Positions 1 to 5,135 of a stretch of DNA of 5,135 nucleotides are shown here, one piece after another. The position numbers and the translations under genes are program-made. Origin of the DNA: Akkermansiaceae bacterium UBA4145 (GTDB lineage: Bacteria; Verrucomicrobiota; Verrucomicrobiia; Verrucomicrobiales; Akkermansiaceae). The notes below the pieces were generated by a model that ran no database searches, had not been told where the DNA came from, and saw only the letters and a program-made list of their open reading frames with translations. The stretch covers positions 696-5,830 of the forward strand of contig DFWB01000284.1 of NCBI GenBank assembly GCA_002380675.1, in the 5' to 3' direction. Each line of letters starts with the position of its first letter. Positions within the stretch are counted from its first letter, which is position 1.

Positions 1-569
1 TCAATGGACTCCTTCAGCTCCCGTAATTCTTCTATCCGGGAGGTGGGAGCTCCGGAGAACGCAGGGGACAGGCCGGGAGCGGCTGAGAAGAGAAATGCGG
101 AGATTGTATCCGCTCCAAGCTGGATGCATGGAGCGAGGCTGGGGCTACGGGTAGATTGAATTTTTTGGTCGCCTGAGGAGACCAGTTTCTGATGCTGCCG
201 GACCAATTCTGCAAGCCCCCTGACCCTGAAGGCGGAATCACCGAATTTTGCATAGGTGCCGCCCTCTTTTCCGGCCCTCTGCGGCATCCACCAAACGGCG
301 CCGCCTTTGCCAGAGTCGGACTGTAACTTTACGAGGCAGGCCCCTGTCTCGCGGTTCTCAATGAGAAGGCCGTGGAGGGGTTCGTCTGACGTAGGGGAGA
401 CTGCCGTATACTCCGCCCTGAAGCTGTCTAACGCTGTATATTTCTGGCCAAGCGCGATCCCCCATTCCTCCACGGATTGTCCTGTAAGCGTATATGGGCA
501 GGCCGCAATGAGACCGGCACAGGCGATGGGCAGGAGCGCTGTGGCGTCGCGCGGGGGGTGATAGGCCAT
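1..569 (-). CDS. Exported protein of unknown function, possibly a lipoprotein; N-terminal part, cut by the left edge
   Basis: This reading frame is open from an ATG at 569 down to position 1, giving 189 codons with no stop, so the C-terminus lies outside the window. The N-terminus looks like an export signal: one Arg and a hydrophobic core (about residues 9-23) ending in I-A-A-C. That would fit a lipobox with Cys24 as the lipidated residue; signal peptidase I cleavage a few residues later is the alternative. Residues about 38-95 (ALGQKYTALDSFRAEYTAV, then a strand-rich stretch ending near VWWMPQ) faintly recall the start of LolA/MucB-like lipoprotein-binding folds, but this is a guess from pattern alone. 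The rest, rich in Ser, Pro and Ala, is not recognised; residues 178-189 (RIEELRELKESI) may begin a helix or coiled coil. In-frame ATGs at 599 and 614 are possible alternative starts, and a stop at 648-650 limits extension. I chose 569 because it gives a signal peptide of ordinary length; none of the three has a convincing ribosome-binding site. The gene diverges from lpd. Confidence 0.72.
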   Translation of the reverse strand, partial: MAYHPPRDATALLPIACAGLIAACPYTLTGQSVEEWGIALGQKYTALDSFRAEYTAVSPTSDEPLHGLLIENRETGACLVKLQSDSGKGGAVWWMPQRAGKEGGTYAKFGDSAFRVRGLAELVRQHQKLVSSGDQKIQSTRSPSLAPCIQLGADTISAFLFSAAPGLSPAFSGAPTSRIEELRELKESI

Positions 570-835
570 TGGAACGATAGATTGAAGGGCTCTCCCCATC
601 ACGGAAGATCTCATCCTTTTTTCAAGGTCTTTCCGCTTTTCTCGCTCCTAACGCGTTCATCTGGTGTCCGGCGAGGGGAAGGGGGGGCTGGAGGAGCTGG
701 AACTGAAGAAGGATAGAGTAAAACGACCTCCAACGCGTCTCCTTGCCTGCGCGGCCTTGACATTCAGCAGGGCTTGAGCAGCTTCGGGGCACGACTACTC
801 CTCTGGGGGGTAGCGCTTAAACTCGACGTTGTTAC

Positions 836-2218
836 ATGTCCTACGATCTGGTTGTGATTGGTGGCGGACCGGGCGGCTATGTTGCCGCTATCCGGGCCGG
901 GCAGTTGGGAAAGAAAGTTGCCTGTGTAGAGGTGGAGCGAGCGGGGGGAACGTGCTTGAATTGGGGGTGTATTCCTACCAAGGCATTGCTCAAAAACGCG
1001 CACCTTTTCCATACACTCAAGCATCAGGCGAAGGAGTTCGGAATTACGTTCGACAATCTTGCCTATGACTGGGGCGCCGTGATTGGGCGCTCTCGAAATG
1101 TTTCGGACAGGCTTGCTGGGGGTGTTGAGTTTCTCTTTAAGAAAAACAAGGTCGACTACGTAAAGGGCTATGGCTCGGTAGTCGATAGCACTCACGTTGA
1201 GGTAAAGGCGAGTGATGGAAGCGTGCAGGTTCTCGAGACCTCCAACATTATCATTGCGACCGGCGGGAAGGCCCGAGAATTTCCGGGGCTGCCTTTCAAT
1301 GGCAGTAACGTCATTGGGTCCCGGGAGGCAATGACCCTCCCTTCCCAGCCATCCCGCATGGTGATTATCGGGGCAGGAGCGATCGGGGTAGAGTTTGCTT
1401 ATATCTACAATGCGTTCGGAACAGAGGTGACACTTGTGGAAATGATGCCGCGTCTTGTCCCGGTTGAAGATGACGATATAGGAGATGCCCTCAAAAAGTC
1501 CTACTCACGTCAGGGGATCAAATGCCTCACGGATACGAAGGTTATCGCGACCGAGAATGCCGGGGACTCGGTGAGGGTAACGGTAGAAAACGCCAAGGGA
1601 AGTCAGGTGATTGAGGCTGATATCTGTCTGGTCGCGATCGGGGTAGTTCCCGTATTGCCCGGAGGCCAACTCCCTGAGTTTACCGATCGAGGCTGGATCC
1701 AGATTGGAGACCGGTATGAGACCTCGATGAGAGGGGTATATGCGATCGGGGATATCGCGGGGCCTCCGTGGTTGGCGCACACGGCAATGTATGAGGCAAC
1801 GCAGTGTGTCGATGGGATCTTCCTGCCCGAATCAACTCCCAGCCGAGTTGGAACCTTTCCCGGCTGCACTTATTGCTATCCGGAGATTGCTTCCGTTGGA
1901 AAAACGGAGCGTGAGCTCCAAGAGGAAGGGGTTGCTTATAAGGCAGGGAAGTTTCCTTATCAGGCACTTGGAAAAGCTCAGGCTGCTGCGGAGACCGAGG
2001 GCTTCATCAAACTTCTTTTTGGAGAAGAGCATGGGGAGTTGTTGGGAGCCCACATCATTGGCGCCAACGCAACAGACATCATTGCAGAGATGGGTCTCGG
2101 CCTAACGCTTGAGGCCACTATTGAGGATTTCCATGCAACCATCCACGCACATCCCACTCTCACCGAGGGCGTTCATGAAGCTTCGCTGGACGCAGAGGGC
2201 CATGCGATCCATTTCTAG
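836..2218 (+). CDS. lpd: Dihydrolipoyl dehydrogenase (E3 flavoprotein)
   Basis: This cytoplasmic FAD enzyme reoxidises dihydrolipoamide on 2-oxoacid dehydrogenase complexes or the glycine cleavage system, passing electrons to NAD+. The 460-residue length is normal for the family. Visible landmarks in order are the FAD-binding GGGPGG (9-14), the redox disulfide in GGTCLNWGCIPTK with Cys40 and Cys45, an ATGG motif (141-144), the NAD-binding GAGAIG (179-184) followed by a Glu-ending strand (VTLVE), the second FAD motif YAIGDIAG (302-309), and the C-terminal dimerisation domain ending in HAHPTLTE, where His439 and Glu444 are the catalytic pair. There is no N-terminal lipoyl domain. The segment GCTYCYPE (343-350) replaces the more usual YTxPE and adds a CxxC pair, as in some other E3 lineages. 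No Shine-Dalgarno sequence precedes the ATG; the start is fixed by the FAD motif beginning within ten residues. No E1 or E2 gene is adjacent, so the partner complex cannot be told. Confidence 0.97.
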   Translation: MSYDLVVIGGGPGGYVAAIRAGQLGKKVACVEVERAGGTCLNWGCIPTKALLKNAHLFHTLKHQAKEFGITFDNLAYDWGAVIGRSRNVSDRLAGGVEFLFKKNKVDYVKGYGSVVDSTHVEVKASDGSVQVLETSNIIIATGGKAREFPGLPFNGSNVIGSREAMTLPSQPSRMVIIGAGAIGVEFAYIYNAFGTEVTLVEMMPRLVPVEDDDIGDALKKSYSRQGIKCLTDTKVIATENAGDSVRVTVENAKGSQVIEADICLVAIGVVPVLPGGQLPEFTDRGWIQIGDRYETSMRGVYAIGDIAGPPWLAHTAMYEATQCVDGIFLPESTPSRVGTFPGCTYCYPEIASVGKTERELQEEGVAYKAGKFPYQALGKAQAAAETEGFIKLLFGEEHGELLGAHIIGANATDIIAEMGLGLTLEATIEDFHATIHAHPTLTEGVHEASLDAEGHAIHF

Positions 2219-2246
2219 GAGCGAGGGCGTTGCTTTTTCCTCATGG

Positions 2247-2265
2247 CGGGATGACATTCGTCCCG
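2247..2265 (+). repeat. Short hairpin in the lpd downstream gap
   Basis: CGGGATGA (2247-2254) and TCGTCCCG (2258-2265) form an 8-pair stem with one G-U pair and a 3-base loop (CAT). No T-run follows, so it is a poor intrinsic terminator. The last stem base is the first G of GGAGG (2265-2269), a strong ribosome-binding-site sequence, so the structure sits directly against it. Whether it acts in RNA or is chance cannot be told from sequence alone. Confidence 0.4.
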
Positions 2266-2282
2266 GAGGCGGTTAGTATGAT
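2251..2282 (+). promoter_or_regulatory. Weak sigma70-like promoter candidate before the pseudokinase gene
   Basis: ATGACA at 2251-2256 matches five of six bases of the -35 consensus, and TATGAT at 2277-2282 matches five of six of the -10 consensus. The 20-base spacer is longer than the preferred 16-18, which weakens the call. Transcription would begin near 2289 and give a leader of about 23 bases before the ATG at 2312. It would let this gene be expressed apart from lpd. The -35 element lies within the hairpin at 2247-2265. Confidence 0.25.
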
Positions 2283-2391
2283 GTCGATCCTGGAGTTTGG
2301 ATCTGGTTCTCATGTCTACTCCCGAAAACGTTTCAGACGGTTCTGTGCCGCCACGGCTGGGAGACTATCTGCTCGGGCAGTTGATTGCTGA
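2278..2391 (+). CDS. Possible 37-residue leader ORF overlapping the start of the pseudokinase gene
   Basis: This short frame starts with two consecutive ATGs (2278 and 2281) and ends at a TGA (2389-2391), overlapping the first 80 bases of the next gene in a different frame. Its support is the clearest ribosome-binding site in the window: GGAGG at 2265-2269, eight bases before the ATG. The predicted peptide is basic (YSRKRFRRF in the middle) and resembles nothing I know. It might be a regulatory leader whose translation affects the downstream start, or the GGAGG may be chance. The competing reading of TATGAT here as a -10 element would leave the GGAGG untranscribed from that promoter, although a transcript reading through from lpd would still include it. 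Confidence 0.22.
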   Translation: MMSILEFGSGSHVYSRKRFRRFCAATAGRLSARAVDC

Positions 2392-3886
2392 GGACAAGGA
2401 TGCGTGGACCTATCATGCCCGCCAGAGGTCGATGGACCGTGGAGTGGTGCTGGTGAGGCAGAAGGCGACGGGGTGTGATCAGCCGGCCGCGTCGTTTCTT
2501 GGAGATGTCAGGGCCAAGGCCGCGATTGAACATGCGGGGATTGGGTCTGTTTTTGAGGCCGGAGAGGATGATGGAGAGCTTTACTGGACTCGCGAATTGT
2601 TATCAGGGAAGTCCTTTGCGGAGCTCCGCGAAGGCGGGCAAATGTATATCCCCCTGGAACTTACTGGGCTGTTGAAGCAGCTTGGCAGGGCGATGGCTCA
2701 CCTGGAGGAGCGAGGCATTAGAGGCGCTTCCCTGAAAGCCTCAGACCTTGTTCTGGGGGAGCATGGAATCCTACGTATCCAGAATCTTGCTCTCGCCGGG
2801 GAGCGGGAAGCGGATGAAACTGCTCGGGATTTGCGAGCGGCGGCAAGCCTCATGCAGGAGTTACTGCAGCCCGGACTGGCAGGAACGGACCTCTTTGGAG
2901 ATACCCGTCTTGGGCGGCTTTTTGTGCTGATGATGGGGGAGGGCGAAGGGGTCAGATTGAGCTGGACGCAGGTTGCCAACACGGCGCAGGAGCTGGAGCA
3001 ATCCCTTGCCTCCGAGGTTCGGGAGGCTTTGGAGGAGAGGTCAAAGGCCTCACGACGTTACCGGATGAAGAAGATCGGGCTCACCGTGACTGGGGCAGCA
3101 GTCTTGACTGTCGTTGTGTCTGCGCTCCTTGTCGTGGGCAGGCGCGATGCGCCGCCCGCTCGCGATCTGTCTGGAATGGTTCCTATTCCGGGAGGAGATT
3201 ATCGAGATCACGAGGGAAAATCCGCTCTACTCTCTTCCTTTATGATAGATGCCCATGAGGTCACGATTGCGGAGTATCTGGAATTTCTTGATGCCCTGTC
3301 TGGAATGGAGGCGAGCCAGCGCAAGGTTTACGACCACGGCAGCCAGCCCCGGACGAAAGTGGATCACCTTCCGGACGATTGGCTCATGGTTTTGAGGTCG
3401 GCCCGTAGCGGCGGAATCTTCGATGGACTCAAATATGATCTGAATCACCCAGTGACGGGGGTCGATTGGTGGGACGCCCATGCGTATGCGGCTTGGAAAG
3501 GGGGCCGTTTGCCGACCTTGAGAGAGTGGCTGGCAGTGGTGGCTCTGGACGACAATGTGACCCCTTACGTAGAGGGATGGGGTCCTGTCGATCAGTCCCG
3601 GCGAAGCCCCGGCAATCTCGAGATTTACGGGTTGGCAGGGAATGTCGCAGAGTGGACAAGGGATTCCGAGCGGAACCCTTCTTTCCCAATGAACGCAAAA
3701 GCCCCAGTAGCATGTGGAGGCTCTTTTCTCCTGCCGGCAAGCGGAGCGTCCAGCCGGAGCTGGGTTTCAACAAGGGCTCTCAGGCGTAAGGACCTGGGTT
3801 TTCGAACCGTTAAGGGAAAAGCCCCCGCAAGGGGGAGGAACGGCCCCGGGGAAGTCGCTGAAGGGCAAAAATCGGGGGCCAAGTAG
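2312..3886 (+). CDS. Membrane protein: degenerate Ser/Thr kinase-like domain, one TM helix, SUMF1/FGE-like domain
   Basis: The 524-residue protein has three parts. Residues about 15-230 follow a bacterial Hanks-type kinase pattern (RLGDYLLGQLI; VFEAGEDDGELYWTRELLSG; AMAHLEERGI) but lack its key residues: no glycine-rich loop at 25-32, Val48 where the ATP-binding Lys is expected, GASLKASD (138-145) in place of HRDLKPSN, and NLA (158-160) in place of DFG. It is therefore read as a pseudokinase. After a basic stretch (SRRYRMKK) comes a single hydrophobic helix (about 255-276), placing the rest outside the inner membrane. Residues about 285-502 match SUMF1-like domains (VPIPGGDY; HEVTIAEYLEFL; HPVTGVDWWDAHAYAAW; GGRLPT; GNVAEWTRD; CGGSF; DLGFRTV). 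Leu474 and Ala479 stand where true formylglycine-generating enzymes carry their two active cysteines, so sulfatase activation is unlikely. The last 22 residues are a polar, glycine-rich tail. I chose ATG 2312 over an in-frame TTG at 2297, which adds only five residues. The role is unknown; sensing or scaffolding at the envelope is inference. Confidence 0.9.
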   Translation: MSTPENVSDGSVPPRLGDYLLGQLIAEDKDAWTYHARQRSMDRGVVLVRQKATGCDQPAASFLGDVRAKAAIEHAGIGSVFEAGEDDGELYWTRELLSGKSFAELREGGQMYIPLELTGLLKQLGRAMAHLEERGIRGASLKASDLVLGEHGILRIQNLALAGEREADETARDLRAAASLMQELLQPGLAGTDLFGDTRLGRLFVLMMGEGEGVRLSWTQVANTAQELEQSLASEVREALEERSKASRRYRMKKIGLTVTGAAVLTVVVSALLVVGRRDAPPARDLSGMVPIPGGDYRDHEGKSALLSSFMIDAHEVTIAEYLEFLDALSGMEASQRKVYDHGSQPRTKVDHLPDDWLMVLRSARSGGIFDGLKYDLNHPVTGVDWWDAHAYAAWKGGRLPTLREWLAVVALDDNVTPYVEGWGPVDQSRRSPGNLEIYGLAGNVAEWTRDSERNPSFPMNAKAPVACGGSFLLPASGASSRSWVSTRALRRKDLGFRTVKGKAPARGRNGPGEVAEGQKSGAK

Positions 3887-3898
3887 CGGCTTTCCCTT
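3812..3898 (+). repeat. Nested GC-rich inverted repeats spanning the pseudokinase stop codon
   Basis: An outer pair, AAGGGAAAAGCC (3812-3823) and GGCTTTCCCTT (3888-3898), is complementary except for one extra A. Inside it, GGCCCC (3842-3847) pairs with GGGGCC (3875-3880). CCCCC-GCAA-GGGGG (3822-3835) forms a tight 5-pair hairpin with a GNRA-type tetraloop. Alternatives compete: GCCCCCG (3821-3827) can pair with CGGGGGC (3873-3879). The structure covers the codons of the C-terminal tail, the TAG at 3884-3886 and the start of the intergenic gap. No T-run follows, so a classic intrinsic terminator is not supported. An RNA stability or transcription-pausing element is possible. Confidence 0.4.
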
Positions 3899-3955
3899 GC
3901 GGTCACAGGATGATCCGACGTAAACCCACGACCCTAGCTTCTCCTCCTCCAAGTT

Positions 3956-4840
3956 ATGCGTTCCAACTTTAGGCTGCTCTCTCTGATCTGCTTCGTCACG
4001 GGAATTCTAAACCTGAGCGACGCATGCGCCCAGATCCAAGCAAGCCTGAGCATGTCGAAAAGGGAGTACATCGCTCACGAGCCTGTAGTTGCAACGGTGA
4101 CCTTGACGAACAATTCCGGGCGCGACCTCCTGATCCATACGGAGGAACAGACGGGTCTGAACTGGCTCGATTTTGAGATTAAAAATTCCCGAGGGACTGC
4201 CCTTAGTCCTCTCGCCGCGATGAATTTTGGAGCAGTAAGAATCCCAGCGGGGCGCAGCATCGCAAAAAGCGTGGATCTTACAGGGGCTTTCCGTGTCACT
4301 GAACCGGGCAGGTTTCGCTGTAAGGCCGTGATCAGGCTTCCCGGTGGAGGGGGAAATTTTGTCACGAACACGACGTATTTTAGCGTGACGCTTGGGCGCC
4401 AAGTCTACACCCAGCGAGTTGGGGATCCTACGCTCGGCAACGTGCGGGAATACAGGCTCTCAATCCACAATTCTGCCCGGAAATCTTCACTCTATGTGCA
4501 TCTCGTAGACATCCGGACCGGCCGTAACCTCCAGGCATTTCGCATGGGGGAGGTCATCACCAGCAAGGCGCCAAAGGCTACAGTTGACCGGGACAACAAT
4601 CTTCATGTGCTTTCTCTCTCGGCCCCAAATATTTATGCGCATGGGACGGTTACCCCAGCGGGAACGTATCTCGGCACGAAATATTACAAGCCCGCCGCAG
4701 GGCGGAAGCCAGCCTTGACAACCTTTAACAACGGGGAGGTCGTGATTTCGGGAGGGATCTCCTATGATCCTAAGGCAGAAGCCCAGAGCCGGGCGCGGCT
4801 CCGAAAATTGTCTGAGCGGCCCTCCATGACCTTTCGCTAA
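3956..4840 (+). CDS. Exported protein of unknown function, Ig-like N-terminal half
   Basis: This 294-residue protein starts with a clear Sec signal peptide: Arg2 and Arg6, a hydrophobic core at 7-19, and an A-C-A site with cleavage predicted between Ala25 and Gln26, so it should be periplasmic or cell-surface. Residues about 28-147 look like an Ig-like beta-sandwich of the kind found in exported proteins (EYIAHEPVVATVTLTNNSG; RIPAGRSIAKSVDL; VTEPGRFRCKAVI). The second half (about 155-270) is also strand-rich, with REYRLSIHNS, LYVHLVDIRTGR, DRDNNLHVLSLSAPNIYAHG and a final VVISGGISYDP. I think it belongs to a conserved exported family of Verrucomicrobiota, but I cannot name it. No catalytic motif is visible. 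The C-terminus is charged (RARLRKLSERP). Two cysteines (24 and 122) are present, one of them in the signal peptide. No Shine-Dalgarno sequence precedes the ATG; the upstream bases are pyrimidine-rich (CTCCTCCTCC). It lies between a membrane pseudokinase and a peptidoglycan amidase, which hints at an envelope role. Confidence 0.88.
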   Translation: MRSNFRLLSLICFVTGILNLSDACAQIQASLSMSKREYIAHEPVVATVTLTNNSGRDLLIHTEEQTGLNWLDFEIKNSRGTALSPLAAMNFGAVRIPAGRSIAKSVDLTGAFRVTEPGRFRCKAVIRLPGGGGNFVTNTTYFSVTLGRQVYTQRVGDPTLGNVREYRLSIHNSARKSSLYVHLVDIRTGRNLQAFRMGEVITSKAPKATVDRDNNLHVLSLSAPNIYAHGTVTPAGTYLGTKYYKPAAGRKPALTTFNNGEVVISGGISYDPKAEAQSRARLRKLSERPSMTFR

Positions 4841-4946
4841 TGGAATGGCGGGCTTGTCTGGCAGGGCCTTTCCGAAAATTCTTTCCGCGTGCGCCAGCCT
4901 TGTCTAAAAGGAATTTGTAGCTGGACCCCTTCCTGCTGTGTCGCCC

Positions 4947-5135
4947 ATGCCTATTCCCCATCCTTCGTTTCGGGCAATCGCGTTTTCCGCATTAATCCTC
5001 CTCGTATCTTCTTCCGGAGTGTGGGCGGGGTATTTCAGCAGGATTGTGATTGATCCAGGCCATGGAGGTGATGATCGAGGTGGACGATCCGGGAAGGTCT
5101 ACGAAAAGCATCTTGCTCTCGATACGGCCATGCGC
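4947..5135 (+). CDS. N-acetylmuramoyl-L-alanine amidase (Amidase_3 family), N-terminal part, cut by the right edge
   Basis: Only the first 63 codons are in the window and the frame stays open at the edge. Residues 1-27 form a Sec signal peptide with a hydrophobic core (about 9-23) ending in V-W-A before Gly28. Directly after it comes IVIDPGHGGDDRGG, the hallmark of zinc amidases of the Amidase_3 (AmiC/CwlD-like) family, in which the His of PGHGG is the first zinc ligand. The Glu of YEKHLALDTA is the expected second ligand. Such enzymes cut the bond between N-acetylmuramic acid and the peptide stem of peptidoglycan in the periplasm, during cell separation or wall turnover. The immediate start of the catalytic domain after the signal means there is no N-terminal AMIN targeting domain; whether C-terminal repeats exist cannot be seen. 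There is no ribosome-binding site within 20 bases of the ATG. The gap to the previous gene is 106 bases, so it could be co-transcribed. Confidence 0.9.
   Translation, partial: MPIPHPSFRAIAFSALILLVSSSGVWAGYFSRIVIDPGHGGDDRGGRSGKVYEKHLALDTAMR

Noticed and set aside
256..561. 101-residue plus-strand reading frame
   Set aside because: It is antisense to the minus-strand exported protein, whose signal peptide and unbroken frame are better supported.
671..716. G-rich purine tract between the divergent genes, possible G-quadruplex
   Set aside because: It has GGGG and a run of seven G but otherwise only two-base runs, so a stable four-run quadruplex is not clearly formed.
757..785. Perfect TTGACA -35 box upstream of lpd
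   Set aside because: At 16-18 bases downstream the sequence is CAGCTT, AGCTTC or GCTTCG, none of which resembles a -10 element, so no promoter is called.
764..1195. 143-residue antisense reading frame over the lpd start
   Set aside because: It lies almost wholly opposite lpd coding sequence, its product resembles no family, and it is explained by the codon structure of the real gene.
2219..2238. Possible intrinsic terminator after lpd (AGCGA-GGGCG-TTGCT then a T-run)
   Set aside because: The stem is only five pairs including one G-U, too weak to support a terminator.
2297..2311. TTG start giving five extra residues on the pseudokinase
   Set aside because: The only nearby GGAG is a single base before this TTG, too close to work, and the ATG at 2312 is the more ordinary start.
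3162..3818. True formylglycine-generating enzyme (sulfatase activator)
   Set aside because: The domain family matches, but the two catalytic cysteines are replaced and no sulfatase gene is adjacent.
4801..4880. Direct repeat CCGAAAATT at 4801-4809 and 4872-4880
   Set aside because: It is nine bases long, AT-rich in its core and without an element between the copies; chance is sufficient.

Overview
The window looks like an ordinary chromosomal stretch of a Gram-negative, moderately G+C-rich bacterium. Verrucomicrobiota (Opitutales/Puniceicoccales-like) is my best guess. The reasons are a membrane protein that joins a kinase-like domain to a SUMF1/formylglycine-generating-enzyme-like domain (a style common in Verrucomicrobiota and Planctomycetota), an E3 enzyme carrying a CTYCYPE segment in place of the usual YTxPE, several exported proteins, and mostly absent Shine-Dalgarno sequences. 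The assignment is inference; there is no rRNA or other marker gene here.

Layout. Positions 1-569 (minus strand) hold the N-terminal 189 codons of an exported protein, possibly a lipoprotein, which runs off the left edge. It diverges from lpd (836-2218, plus), a complete dihydrolipoyl dehydrogenase, across a spacer of about 266 bases. After a 93-base gap comes a 524-residue membrane protein (2312-3886). Its cytoplasmic kinase-like domain has lost its catalytic residues, one transmembrane helix follows, and its SUMF1-like domain lacks the two active-site cysteines of true formylglycine-generating enzymes. After 69 bases comes a 294-residue exported protein of unknown function with an Ig-like N-terminal half (3956-4840). 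At the right edge, from 4947, is the start of an exported N-acetylmuramoyl-L-alanine amidase (Amidase_3 family).

The four plus-strand genes lie in the same direction with gaps of about 70-105 bases, so they may be transcribed together or from separate weak promoters. The last three all encode membrane or exported proteins, one of them a peptidoglycan hydrolase, so they may form a loosely linked envelope group. lpd belongs to central metabolism (pyruvate, 2-oxoglutarate or branched-chain dehydrogenase complexes, or glycine cleavage), and no partner subunit is present here.

The most unusual items are the apparent double pseudoenzyme at 2312-3886, a nested GC-rich inverted repeat over its stop codon, and a cluster of a hairpin, a strong ribosome-binding site and a short out-of-frame ORF just before its start. 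No CRISPR array, tRNA, rRNA, insertion sequence or defence system was seen.
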